A DNA stretch of 64,000 nt from Dolomedes plantarius (lineage: Eukaryota > Arthropoda > Arachnida > Araneae > Dolomedidae): assembly GCA_907164885.2 (NCBI GenBank), contig OU015499.1, positions 163,641,629 to 163,705,628 on the forward strand. Direction: 5' to 3'. The notes below the pieces were generated by a model that made no database searches, was not told the DNA's origin, and worked only from the letters and a program-made list of their open reading frames with translations. Numbering within the stretch: position 1 is the first letter of the stretch; each line of letters opens with the position of its first letter. The translations under genes and the position numbers were made by a program. Of the stretch, positions 32,991 to 46,100 are shown piece after piece.

Positions 32991-33333
32991 GAAACCATAC
33001 CAGTGGTGGGTGGGATCTCAAAAACCGAAATCCGACCTTAATAACTAATTAATGGCACAACAGTCCGAGTTGCTTTTCAGGACTGTGGACCAAGACTTGC
33101 GGTGCCCATCTCCGCTTTCATGACCGTGGGCTTGGGGTGCCACACAGCATGTTTCGGTCAGGTGGTCAACCTGACGTGGGGTCCCCAAAGTTACTTCCCA
33201 AGAATGCTTGGTCCTCATTTTATCGACCTACTCAAGGGAATAAAAGCTGAATCGACCGTGCCCAATCGCAGGCTAGAAACCTGAACCCGTGGTGTGGCAG
33301 CTTGAAGCTTTTAATCACTACGCCACCGGGCGT
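32991..33333 (-). mobile_element. tRNA-derived SINE (family 1), copy B
   Basis: Same element and position as in copy A. The minus-strand head has box A with one change (TGGCGTAGTGA, about 33315-33325) and the box B region near 33271-33280. The insertion is shared by all three units. Confidence 0.65.
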
Positions 33334-34650
33334 TCCTACCTTAATACAGTTTTGACAAAAATTTTCGATCCAAAATAATTTAAACTTCTCACAAATTGCG
33401 AGGTAAAAGTCCTGTTAATGAATCCTCTTCTACTTCACTTAAATGCATCTCTTTTAATACCGAATGTCATCATTATATCCACTTTGTTTTCACATGCTGT
33501 TTCAAAAATATTCATTTAAATCTTTTACAAACACAGAAGTATTATCCTCAAACTATTCGAGGTTCGTTAAATTTTAGAAATTTCTCCAAAGCCGATAGTA
33601 TTTTTCTTTACACCATGTAGGTTCTGCAAATTAAATTTTCTAACTGATTCTCCACATTCTTCTGAAATTTCGATACACTCGCAATTTCGCGCACGAGATA
33701 AAATTTAATTGGATTAAGATACAAAATTTACCGCATATGTTAGCTCCCCAGATAATAACTAACCAAAAAAATTCATTGAACCTTATTTTAATACTAATAT
33801 CAGCCTTCTAATTATAATGAGAAACGTCACTTCCAATGGTTTCCTCTTTGATCACCGGTGCCACTTTCGGAGTGAAAGCAGATAATCACATTTCCTTTCT
33901 GAAAATCTTGCGAGACTCAATAAAGACACCATTATTACAACAGACGATACTACTGGTGTAATTTATAAAGTATACAGTTTTTAGGAGTTGAGCTCAAAAT
34001 TAAAATTATACAATATTTCACACGTAAAAATTTCAGACAATATTTAATATTAAAGTAAACTTAGATGCTCAACGCTTTAAATACTACTTTGGCTTACAAA
34101 TTACAAAAAAACCCTTCTAATAAAATAATAAAAGGTTAATTCATTTAAAAAATTAAAACAGAGGCAAAAGAAAAAATAATTCAGTCAGCATATGAAGCCA
34201 TCAAATATTTATTGATATATCATTATACATAAATATCAGTTATATCTTAAAAATTATAATTTCAATTTACCAGAAGTATTACATAAATGACATTTCTTAA
34301 CACCCTTTCCTGCCCTGTAAATAGGTATAATGACAGGAATTTTTACTTCAATCACTTTGGGAGTCATGAATCACATCAAAGATCGTAGGCCACGGCCGAT
34401 ATCGTGTTGATGTATTTCGAAAATATTTCCAAAGAAGAATGTCGCAAAACACTAAATTCCAAAATATATTTAAATATTATAGCTCCTAAAAATAAAGAAC
34501 CTCAAACCCGAATTAGAATTCGATTTTTAAGGACATTGTCCACACGGTGAGACAAATATACTTCTTCACTCCCGATCGTAGTTATACATCACTGAATGGA
34601 CAGGGAGATTCGCTTTTTATCTGTTCACAAACGATAAACTTATTCCCCAT
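33334..34650. other. Non-coding 3' flank of the zinc-finger gene, copy B
   Basis: Colinear with copy A 7613-8929. The minus-strand AATAAA at 34208-34213 is conserved. No gene is seen. Confidence 0.4.
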
Positions 34651-34793
34651 AACCTGCAGATGAAAGAGGATTTCTTTTTAAATAACTCTCTACAGAAAAT
34701 CTTTTCTTACATATACGTTCCATCGAAAGTTTTCTCTTTTCTACGGGTACCGGAATGTATATTTAATTTACTCCACCCGGAAAATCTTTTTTT

Positions 34794-36090
34794 TCATACA
34801 GTGCAGGAAAAAGGTTTCTCTCTTGTGTGGGTGCGGAGATGTCTTTTAAAATTTTTTCGATCTGAAAATGCTTTCTTACATACAGTGCATGCGAAAGGTT
34901 TCTCTCCTGTGTGGGTACGGAGATGTATTTTTAAATTACTGTGTTCAGAAAATGTTTTGTTACATACAATGCAGGAGAGAGGTTTCTCTCCTGTGTGTGT
35001 ACGGAGATGTGTTTTGAAATTACTGTGATCAGAAAAACTTTTCTTACATACAGTGCATGCGAAAGGTTTCTCTCCTGTGTGGGTGCGGAGATGTGTTTTA
35101 AGATGATTCTGTCGAGAAAATCTTTTCTCACATACAGTGCATGCGAAAGGTTTCTCTCCTGTGTGGGTGCGGAGATGTGTTTTAAGATGATTCTGTTGAG
35201 AAAATCTTTTCTCACATACAGTGCACTCGAAATGTTTCTCTCCTGTGTGGGTGCGGAGATGAGTTTTTAAACGACCCTGTAGACAAAATGTTTTTCCACA
35301 CACAGTGCAGGCGAAAGGTTTCTCTCCTGTGTGGGTGCGGAGATGTGTTTTAAGATGATCCTGTTGAGAAAATCTTTTCTCACATACAGTGCACTCGAAA
35401 GGTTTCTCTCCTGTGTGGGTGCGGAGATGTCTATTTAAATGATCCTGTTGAGAAAATCTTTTCTCACATACAGTGCACTCGAAATGTTTCTCTCCTGTGT
35501 GGGTGCGGAGATGAGTTTTTAAATAACCCTGTAGACAAAATGTTTTTCCACACACAGTGCAGGCGAAAGGTTTCTCTCCTGTGTGGATGCGGAGATGTGT
35601 ATCTAAACTACCCTTTTGAGAAAATGTTTTCTCACATACAGTGCATGCGAAAGGTTTCTCTCCTGTGTGGGTGCGGAGATGTCTATTTAAATGATCGTGT
35701 CGAGAAAATCTTTTCTCACATACAGTGCAGGCAAATGGTTTCTCTCCTGTGTGGGTGCCGAAATGTCTTTTTAAATTATCCTGTACAGAAAATGTTATCC
35801 CACACACAGTGCAGATGAAAGGTTTTTCTATATGGGTACAGAGAGGATTATCAATGTGATATGAATGATGTGTATTTAAGGCGGTCAACTGTGAAAATGT
35901 TCTTTCAAATAAATTACATTCGAAATATTTTCTCTTCGGGTAGAGGAGGAATCTGTGCACTGGAACTTTTTACATTTTGACTAATTATACAAGTGTCACA
36001 TGGAGTGGATTTATCTTCCCCTTTAGTAGGATTCTGCTCGCAGGAATAGCATTCAATGGAAAGTGTATTTACGCTGGAAATTAACGACAT
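34794..36090 (-). pseudogene. C2H2 poly-zinc-finger gene, copy B (12 fingers), frameshifted after the N-terminus
   Basis: The conserved ATG (36088-36090) opens MSLISSVNTLSIECYSCEQN as in copy A, but one extra base near 35923-35926 shifts the frame and gives TAA at 35914-35916 after 58 residues. The finger frame is open from 35960 to 34794 and contains no ATG at all, so it cannot be translated alone unless spliced from elsewhere. It holds a degenerate first finger, 12 complete C2H2 fingers with TGEKPF/TGEKHF linkers, and the same truncated last finger (FSCTV-stop) as the other copies. Fingers 4 and 7 are an FCLQG type not found in copy A. The finger frame itself has no internal stop, so the break is recent or the array is kept open by exchange with other copies. 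Confidence 0.8.
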
Positions 36091-36219
36091 TTAACCTTCT
36101 GGCATACCGACGTTCCTTTACACGATAACTAAAAAACTGTAACTGCCAGCAATACGTTGACTTTCTGAATTTTTGGACACCACAAACACATTAGATCTGC
36201 ACCTAACTGCACCGAGAAC

Positions 36220-36245
36220 CTGCAAAGAGAGGAGAAAGGAGTTTC
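36220..36245 (-). promoter_or_regulatory. 3' splice acceptor, copy B
   Basis: The same pyrimidine tract and AG as in copy A, with AG at 36221-36220, about 130 bases before the conserved ATG. Confidence 0.55.
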
Positions 36246-36985
36246 AATGGGACATATTAACACTGTACCATCACGGTTTTTTCTTATTTTTCACATGAAA
36301 TGAATAGCAATATATAAAACATTATGCTAGAAAATGAGACACCTCTTAACTAATATCTATAAATTATTATTCAGGATTGATTAAACTACTGAGCATTTTA
36401 AATGTATGGCAATTAGGGCACGAGGTTCCTTAGCCATTCTTATTCTTTTGTCCTGGTAGATCATAAGGATGCGCAGAGATTTGACATGTTTCGGTTTGTA
36501 GGGATCTCCACGATACCGATATCGGCCCGATCAATAACGTATAAGCAGTATTAATATTTTGCCCTTTATATTCGTTTTAGTTATCCGCAATTAAAATTCA
36601 TTTCATCATCATTTAGTTTAACGCTTTGAGAAATTCCAGAGATTAACATCTGATGAAAAAGCTCGGTTACGATCAGATTAAGAAGTTTATAAATGGAATA
36701 AAATATAAAATTTTTACAGGAAATAACAAAGAATATGTGGAATATGGTTAAGTTTAGGCATTTTTGTTTGGATTGTAGATTGTTGACTACAGATATTTTT
36801 GTAGATGTGTGACGCGGTAATAAAATATAATAGTAATATTACACACACTAGAGAAAATTACATCCAGGCAACAAGGCGATATACATAACAAAGACTATAA
36901 CAGACTATATCGTTTCATTCGTTAGGTGGCGTTCACAGATTGATCACGTGGGTATTGGCAACTTAGTGATTACATTTCTAGCGGC
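36246..36985. other. Intergenic/intronic sequence and Copia 3' LTR region, copy B
   Basis: Matches copy A 10691-11434. The Copia polypurine tract and LTR start (TGTTGCCGCTAG on the minus strand) lie near 36975-37000. No gene. Confidence 0.4.
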
Positions 36986-39085
36986 AACACTTCCCCTCAA
37001 TATTCACGTACTAATAATTGCATACACAAGTATCATCAATACCCAAAATATTTAAATGAAATGCTTTTGTTTACATAATCCTTTCGTGAATATATCGGCA
37101 CCAGCTTTTCCCGTAGGTACGAATCTTGCGTTTAGCTAGTTCATCGTTTAAAGCTTGTCGGACGGAAATGATGTCGTATGTCTGTGTGCTTGGTCCGATT
37201 GAGATGTATAGGATTCTCTGCAAATTTAAGCGCGCCAGCATTATCTGTGAACATATTTAAATTTGCAAAATCTTTCAAATCTAATTCTGTCGATAACTTG
37301 CCTCTTTAAAACCTTCAGTTAATGACATATATTCCGGCTCAGTTGAGGAAAGAGCTACCGTTCTGTTTTTTTTTTTTTTGATTCTCAAGAAATAGCATTT
37401 CCACTTAAAGCAAGTAGCCGGTGTAAGATCTCCTGTCTTTTATACAATTTCCCGAATCGGCTTTAGTATAGCCAATGAAATTATCCTGATATCCAAAAAT
37501 TAGTCCATAATTGATTGTACCCTGCAAATAACGTAATATACGTTTAGCTGCAATCCTATGAGTTTTATCATAGCATGACAAAAACTGACTTAGTTTACTA
37601 ACTGCCTGGTATTTACTTCTAAATATATAAATCCTCCGATTAATTCACGATAAGGTTAATTATTTTCTGTAGGGGTGACGATTTTCTCCAACTCAACATT
37701 TATGTCCATGGGAGTTGAAGCATGACTGTCCTCGGCCATACAATATCGCTCTAATCAATCTCTGATGTAACCCGGTTGACTAATTGAAATAATTTCTTAC
37801 CCTTGTTCAAAATCCCTCCCTAAACAACGTTTTACTAATCCAACATATTTAACATATAAATCATTTTCTTGGTGTTTTCTCAATTCCGGATCTTTCGATA
37901 CAATTAAAATATCGTCTACATGAATTATAAATAAAGTTAATTCCCAATTTTCCTTCAAAAAATATACACACGAATCTGAACTGGTATTTTTAGCTCTAAA
38001 ACCTGTTAGAATTTCGTCAATTTTTAAAAACCCAATTTGACCTGATTGTTTTAGACCAAAGAATTATTTCTTTACTTTAGAAACTTTATTTCCACTTCGA
38101 AAGTCATTAAACATCTTTTCTGCTGCTTTAAATATTTTACCGTTTTTATTTTCGTTCCACATAGTACAAAAAAGTGCATCGTTAAAGAATTTGGGGCATT
38201 CCATAAAAATGTCCTCTTGGAGTGTTTCATTTAAATAAGCTGCAGTTATATCAAAACGATGAATGGGTGCACCAAATTTAGTTCCTAAGGCTGCTAGTAA
38301 TCTTATAGAGCTGTGGCGAGAAACAGGTGTAAATGTTTCGCTGAAGTGTATACATGGCTCTTGTGAGAAACCTTCAGCGACGAGGCGTGAATTCCGACGC
38401 TCTATGCCTCCATCTGAATTATATATATTTCTTAACACAAACCTACTATCTATCATATTTATATTTTTTGGCCTTTCTACTAGTTCGAAAGTATCATTTT
38501 TCTAAATACATTGCATTTCTTTAGCTAGGGCGAGTTTCCATTCTTTTGATTCGGGTTTACTTAGTGCTACGTTAATTGGAATTTCTGCAATTTGAACCCG
38601 ATTTTTTGTGTCATCACTTTGGTCAGAATAAACATTTTACTCATTCCTGGGTCGACCTTCGTGTCCTGTGTGAACGATGCGTGGGCGCCCGCGCGCTCCC
38701 CTAGGTAGAATTCTTTCTACTAACAGTTTTGTATTTCTATAGTTTTTCTTAATTATGGCACAGTTCTTTTTAAATGTCACGGACAAATCTTTGTTTCAAA
38801 TCTTGGCAATCGAAAGTAAATTGGTTCTCAAGTCTAGAAGAAGAGAAGATACATCTTGAATGTTAGCGTCTATGATTTTATTTCCCAATTTGGATTTCAA
38901 GTTTACTTTTTCCTTAGCAGTAATTCTTGTAGTCGTATTATTTGCTAGTTTGATAATTTTCTCACCTGTATTCCATACGTTTACAAATTTTTCTTTTCTG
39001 CGACTAAGATGAGAATAGCAAACAGAGTCTCATCACCATTTTGTATTCTCTGTCGTTAAATTACCACATCTGTTGGCAAACTTAT
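36986..39085 (-). pseudogene. Copia element remnant, copy B
   Basis: Same order as copy A. RNase H (about 37054-37400) is broken by several small indels. The RT second half has the catalytic box as HVDD (tyrosine changed) near 37910-37925. RT first half is open at 38456-38064 (FETFTPVSRHSSIRLLAALG-like, FDITAAYLNETLQEDIFMEC). The protease/pre-integrase part (about 38850-39050) keeps in frame the two bases that copy A lost. The integrase core is missing as in copy A, so that deletion is ancestral. Confidence 0.82.
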
Positions 39086-40159
39086 CTTCAGCTAGAAAAC
39101 TATTCTTCTGTTCTTGTTTTGGTTTCGACCCTAAATACGCTAGTTATCTCTCACGCAATTTATATTTGTAAATTTTCTCCGGGTTGTAAAAAAATATTCC
39201 AAATGTGGGGTGTGACTTCAGACTCAACCAGTCACATACTGATTTCATACAGCTCGGTGATTTAGTAAATAAGGAGAATTTCCCAGCCTTAAAAGAAAAA
39301 TAAATTTATATACAGATCAGAAGAAAAATAATTATATTACACTCCTCCTAATTAAAATTTTGGTTGAAGCACGATACTCATACCGATGCGCGATGTGGGG
39401 CAATAATAATTTCTCTGCGGTAACCTCCGAATATGCGGTAACCGTACTCGCTCACTTCATGACGTGCGGAACGGTGTTTGCTTATAAACGGGATTTTTTT
39501 CGCATTGAAATGTTGCCTTTACCGCTCCGTAATAAATGATTAATAAATTGATAACTATTGTTTTAACGCTTTATTTGTACATTTCAAAGATATTTGCTTA
39601 TTGTAAAACTTAATTTTCCGAATAAAAAAAGCTTATAAGAGTGAGTGTTGGGGTATTTCTGCTAATTAAAGTGCAATATAATTCAAGATATTTTTGAAAA
39701 AAAAGGTATTTCTTGATATTTCTGTATTAAAAAAATATTGGGTTAATCGGAAGGTGTTGAGGTTGCCGCAAACTTGGCGATTGTTTACTTCCTGTTATGA
39801 TGTACTCTCTTTTCTGGCTACCCCTACGATTCCGTGTGAATGCGCCTTGGATAGCAGCCCTGTTTACATCTAAACTCAGCATCAGTTTTGATCTCGCTGC
39901 CATCTGTTGACTTATATAGGAATCTATTATAAGTTTTTTTATAATATACTTTTCTATTGTAAATTTTAATTTTCAGAATAAGAACATTCGTAAATGAGTA
40001 CATTCGTAATAATTATAATTAAAACAACTTGCTTATTGCAATTATTATTGATTATTACGACTTCAGTGAACACTACGCTTCAGCAGATATTACTTAGCGA
40101 GTGCTAGTGTATTACAAACAACATCGTTAACAAGATAACGGTATTATTGTTCTGATGAA
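39086..40159. other. Sequence between Copia and the Tigger-bearing transposon, copy B
   Basis: Colinear with copy A 13561-14649. The short minus-strand frame starting MAARSKLMLS is present (ATG near 39903) but stops after 57 codons. No supported gene. Confidence 0.35.
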
Positions 40160-40582
40160 GTGGTGAAAAGTAATTTCACTGATTTTGTTTGGTTTTTTTT
40201 TCGGAAGTCCGACTGTTTGGTTTGTGTTTCTTATACTAATAGATTGCTGCGTGAGTGCTATTTAAATATACAGTGGTACCTCGACTTACGAGTTTTTCGA
40301 GATACGAGCATTCTCTTCGCAGATTTTTTGCTTTGGGTTACGAGCAAGCTTCAGATTCCCCACCGCTAGTTAGCGCAGCGAAGGCAATGTTAGGTGCTCA
40401 TCAATTAAGAACCCGAAAAGCATACAATATTTACAACCTTTATGTACAGTTACTATACAAATGTCTACACATCATTCTGAAGACTACTATCCAGTCTTAA
40501 ACCGACAGATTAATACTCAATAATTATCACCCGGGAAGCTTGCTCTGTCCCCACTTGAGTAGCCCTCCGAAACCGAACAATG

Positions 40583-40910
40583 CCAGGTGATGGCCGAATG
40601 GCTAAGGTGCTGGCATTTGATTCAGATCCTGGGTGTTCGAGTCCCACTGTTGGTATGGATGTTTATAGCCGTTCGGAATCGGCTTTAAACGGTAGGTCTC
40701 GGTCTAATTAGCCCTCGTGTGGCAAAAAGTTAAGCGATCCAAACCAAACTGAAATGCGTCCAACCTCTGTCGCAGAGAGATACCTTCAATTCCTCAATTC
40801 CCTCCCTCACATTGGAACTCCCCATGGGGTCCAGGGGATGGGATAACCTTGGTCCTACGATCGCAAGCCCTCCCCTTTCTACGGATTCTGAAAAAGAGGA
40901 ATCCGAACAT
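40583..40910 (+). mobile_element. tRNA-derived SINE (family 2) inside Tigger, copy B
   Basis: Box A TGGCCGAATGG and box B TGTTCGAGTCC are intact at the same relative places as in copy A. The body is nearly identical. Confidence 0.7.
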
Positions 40911-41154
40911 TACAGCCACATTGAATGACGCAACAATCGCCGAGCTTCCGTGCCTCATTCGTTCGCTTGAAGTGGCTAGCTCGTAATAAAAGCATCAATT
41001 TTGTGCTTGCAGTTATTTTGCTAAACTTCATTTTTCGAACCATGGGTCCGAAGAAAGTGAGTGCGAAGGACAATGCTGAGAAGAAGCGGATGACGTGCAT
41101 TGAGTTGAAAAAAGAAATTATCAAAATACATGAAGGTGCGGTGTAAGCTTAGAG

Positions 41155-41497
41155 CAGTTGTTCCCAACCCGTAGAAGTCTGCGGAACACTAAGTCAGAAA
41201 TTGAACCATAAGCGGACGGCCCAACCCCACCGACTTGAGGGACTGGGGAACCTTTCGGAGGGTATGGGGGTATAGAATATCCCTCAGGCAAAAGGGACAC
41301 AAGATTAACGTATTCACATTCTAATATTAAAATAATTATGTTAAACTTTTAAGAAATTTTAATTCAACAACAGATAGTCCTCGGACAGATTCCTCCCATC
41401 TAGTTCACTGAACATTACTTTCAAAATCTCCATTTATTTGGCAACTTTTCTATATGTGGTTCGGACCACTCCCGAGGCTACCGGTTGGGAACCACTG
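41155..41497. mobile_element. hAT-type MITE, 343 bp, copy B
   Basis: The same MITE as in copy A, of identical length. The target duplications are perfect: gcttagag at 41147-41154 and at 41498-41505. The left end has one change (CAGTTGTTCC). Confidence 0.87.
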
Positions 41498-42071
41498 GCT
41501 TAGAGGCTCTGGGATTTTCCGAATGATAAACGAGCACCGGCTTAATCTTGCTCGCGTGGCGCAGAGTGCGAGGGTTACCCTATCCTCCATGGGTTTGTAG
41601 CCTGGAATCCAATTATCCTCTACCGAAAGATAAATACTGTACATTACACTTAATAAAACAAGTTTATTGCAGTGCATTCTATTGTATTGCGTTTTTATAC
41701 AATGTTCCTCATTTATTAGCACGTTTATCTTATTTAAAACCATGTAACAAAAAAATTACACTGATTGGGGGAAACCGGAACGAATTAATGGCATTTCCCT
41801 TCATTTCAATGGGGAAAATGGATTCGAGATTCGAGTAATTCGAGTTACGAGCTCCGTCATGGAACGAATTAAACTCGTATGTCGAGGTACCACTGTAGTT
41901 GTTATTAAAGCAGAAAATCAAACTTTTAGATAAATAATATTTCATACAGTTGTTACAATGAGTTCACATACCTATAAAAAAAATGATATGTCAATTTGGT
42001 CTCATAGTGATGTTGGTTAGTAAGAGTAATTAATTTTTTTGCGGAAACATTGGAGTTTTTTATTATAGAAA

Positions 42072-43138
42072 TAAGACCCATGAATATTAGAAAAAGAAGA
42101 AGAATTTATGAATCGGATGAGGAAAGCAGTTTGAGCAATATTAACTCAAGATTGCTACAGACTAAGAAGATTAGAATTTTGGAATTAACTGATTCAACGA
42201 CTGACGAAGACGACGTTACTAATTTTCGATCACATTATGAAAATAATGATCAGAAGATTAGGAAATGCAAAAGAAATAAAGGCGAATAATATTGAAAAAA
42301 AATTGGAAATATTATTCCTGGAAAGAAATTCGAAAATAAGGATAGCGAATGTGTGAAAGTGTCGAAGATTCATACTACAGAGAGACATCGAATATCCTTT
42401 TTCAATTTTGGGGGGGAAATGGGGGATTTTAACAAGCAAAATACATTCTCGTGTGCATCTACTCAGCGTACGCCAGTAAAAAGACGATGAGGTAGAAATT
42501 TTAAGGGATCAGCCAGAGATTGTAGTACTTTTTAGATATTGAAAGGAAAGCGTGGCATTATGTAAAAATTACTTTATTGGAACATTTGATATATCTATAG
42601 GCAGACTACATAGGACTCTCAAAGCAAAGGTAATAGGAAAAGACTTACGTGGAAAAATGAAAGGATCTTGCAGAAAGAGTGATGAGGAACGTGTGGATGC
42701 CGTAAAAGATCATATAAAAAATTTTCCACACTATGAAAGCCATTACACGCCTTCTAATAATCCAAACAGAAAATACCTGAGTTCTGATTTCAACTTAAGG
42801 AAAATGTACAACTTGTGGAGAAGTGTGAAGAGAATAATACAACATTTTTCAGCGAACGAATATATAGGAAAATTTTTAAGAATAATTTTAATTTAAATTT
42901 TCATCACTTAATGAAAAATTGCAGCCTTTTAGATGAACACAGCATACATTTAAGTAATGCAGAACTTGCTAGAAAAACTTTAAAAGAAGATCAAAACTTA
43001 GCATCAATGAACCCAGAAAAATATTTCATATTTTCTTTTGATCTACAAAATGTCCTTCCATATCCCAAACAAAGTAATTTACATTTTACACTTGTTTATT
43101 TATATCGTCATTTTAATATAACTAAAATTATTTCTTAA
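42072..43138 (+). pseudogene. Uncharacterised arthropod transposase-like protein, copy B
   Basis: Same decayed ORF as copy A. The N-terminus is MNIRKRRRIYESDEESSLSN, with one extra arginine codon. A stop at about 42287-42289 falls where copy A stays open. The second segment (42552-42896) has CKNYFIGTFDISIGRLHRTL and HYESHYTPSNNPNRKYLSSD. The third (to 43138) has the HLSNAELARKTLKEDQ part, and the segment with CQKCD is deleted here (near 42905). More broken than copy A. Confidence 0.58.
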
Positions 43139-46100
43139 TAATCTTGGTTATTCGTGTATTTACATGTATTCATATTAATTTTCATTTTTTACATTAAAAA
43201 ATCCATTTCAGTGAAGCTAATGTATATAAAAATATGGACTTAAATTTCCACTTGTTTTTATTTTTTATAATATGTTATTTCTGAAAGTGGTATAGGTCCA
43301 TTTGGAGCTAAAAAAAAATCGTTTATTTTTTAGATAATTTTAATAATAATTATTTCATAATAAAATTTAAATAGTGTTAAAAACATCACTCGAATTGATT
43401 AACCGTTGCCAATATTTTTAACTTCATTCAAATGCAAACCTTTAAATATCTCGATATATGAAAAAATGGACTTATACCACTTCCAAAAATAACAGCTTAT
43501 ATGCAAGGTTCTTTACTAAAGTTCAATTTTTCTAAAAAATTGCTTTTGAATTTGTGGTAAGTATTCTTTGCAAAGTAAATTTCAAAAACTTTGCAAAGAA
43601 TTTTTTATATATCCTGATATTGGCACATCTTTCTCATTTGTCATTATTTTTAAAATTTCCTCTATTTTGCGGGATGGATATTCAATGTTTACGTTCTAAA
43701 TTAAAATGTTCAAGCTTCTAAATTAATATTTATTCTTATAAATGGTCACTTATGAACATCTATGACTAAACGGATATGCTAGAAATTTATGACTTTTTTT
43801 AAGATAGTTGATTAGAACTGCAAATATTTTTCCAATTCTGCATTGCATACATCTACTCTGCGAGCTATGTAAGCACAGAGGAGACTACTATATAATAAAT
43901 GCACTAGAAATAAATAGGTATACCTATAAAAAAGTACACTTGGAATACGAATGTGAATTGGGGACTTATATTATCTTTTAAATACTCTTCAAACTTTTTG
44001 ATAGTATTAAAATTGTTTTGCTCTAAATGTAGCAAACTTAAGAATTAGAATTATAAAAATGAAATTTGACAAATTAAGAATAATTCGAATTACATTCTGA
44101 TTATCTTTAGTTACCTTTATACTAGCTATTAAAATAAATAAAACAATTGTGTGATTCAGAGAATACTATAAAACCATTTTGTTCTTACAGGATAAAGTAA
44201 TCTCATAACATTTTTCATTGTGTGTATGAAGTCAAATGATTTGAAGATATCCACTTAGACTGGAATTCTTTTCGTCAAAACTCTACAATACAATTCATTG
44301 CTATAGGCAATGATATGAAGTTTAAGCTATACCTATTATAACACTTTTTGGTTAGAGAAAATTCACACCACTTCATTAACAATGAGAAAGAAAAGGAATT
44401 GTCATATAAATATTTTTCTCGATAGAACATGAAATACATTATTCTGGAGTCAAAGAGTAATAGCAAAGGTTTAATACCATATTTTAGAAACATATATGCA
44501 TAATACAGAGATTAGCAATTCTCACACGAATTAAATCTTCAAAAGTATAAGTAAATTGACAAAAATAAATCTGTGGTTATATTCCTAATAACCCCCCAAA
44601 AGTACGCCTATGTCTCAAAAATCTACATCTACTACTATCCAAAATACGCCATTAATATTTTGTAACAACATGGCCACCATATTATATCACGTAAACAAAC
44701 GCACACAACTAGCCATTCAAACTGGGTTGCCACAAAATAACAAAATCTCACCAAAATTGCCAAACATAGCAGGGAGGTGCATCTAACACATCTGTTCCCT
44801 TTTTACAAATTACTTCCTGTAAAAATAAGTTTTCACAATGGTTGGAAAAAAAGCCAATGATGTATAATGGTCGATCCACAATAGTTCTAAATTTAAATTC
44901 TTTAAATTGTAAATAAAATATTGTGTTGTGTTAATTAACTCAGTTAACTTTGAAATGTACCTGTATAGATAAAATTACTAAAGAAAGTTCATGCAGTGAA
45001 GAATGGAATAAACAGATAAAACAGCACAAAGTAATATACACACAATTAAAGTTACTTCATAACTTTATGTATTTGATACACACACATATTATTTTGACAA
45101 TAAAAACATAAAAGAAAACATTTCTTACAAGCTGGTAAAAGAATGGTAAGTATAGAACGCATAAAAGCTTGCATATTATAACACATTAAGTGACTTTTTT
45201 TTTAAATCTCATCACATACACATATATACTTATAACATTTGAATATAGAAGGGAGAATCACATTGAACTCGACATAAATCACACACAGACTGGAGTCTTC
45301 CTGTAGCACATGATTGACTTCTATACAGAAATTTTTTTTACACAAATTTCATAAAAGAACTTGTACAGAATGCATATTTCCCTCATGCAAAATGAAAAGT
45401 TACCACCTTAAATATTCATGTTCTGGGAGCATTTATGTTTTACATAAATGGTTTAAAACAATCCTTAAATGCATGTTTTAAATTTTACCCATAAAAAAAT
45501 ATAATTGATTTCATGTATATTATATCACAGCATAATTATACTACTCATTTCAGGAGCTCTGAGCAAAATAGAGGACCAGAATTTTCAAAACTGTACTGTT
45601 GACACTCTAACTGCAATTACTTTCTATTCAATGAATATTCTTAACCCTTAGAAGGGGGGGGGAGGGTAGAAAACAGAAATACTAACACAACAAATACCAA
45701 TTTCACTAATATTGATCTGATGAACTGAAACTGTATATTTTTAAAAATTATCCCAGATATGAACGGAAGAATGCAGTTAAAATTTTACCAATACAATATA
45801 TATATTCAGTATAAAGAATATGCAGGTAAGAGAGCAGATAATTTAAACCTAGTTCTAAAGGAACCCAAGTATAATTTTAACAATAAAATTTCTTTAAATA
45901 TCATATCAAAACAGTCAGAAATATCAGTTAATGCAGATTTTGTAAATCTTGAAATGTTTCGGTTAAGATTCCTTATTGACCCGGTTGCTCGACAAGGGGA
46001 TTTCGCGCCAATCCTTGTGGCGCGGCTTGGAAAATCCACCTAGACGAGATACGTCATAAGGGTTGCTGTAATAGTAAGCTAGCCAGTTAAGAAGGTCAAA

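Larger units (their letters stand above)
40271..41895. mobile_element. Tigger/pogo-like element with nested SINE and hAT MITE, copy B
   Basis: Inverted ends CAGTGGTACCTCGACTTACG at 40271 and its inverse ending at 41895, flanked by TA on both sides (40269-40270, 41896-41897). It contains the family 2 SINE (about 40583-40910), the Tigger N-terminal fragment on the plus strand (41042-41146), the hAT MITE, and the Tigger DDE fragment on the minus strand (about 41503-41640, frameshifted after LALCA). Confidence 0.85.
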
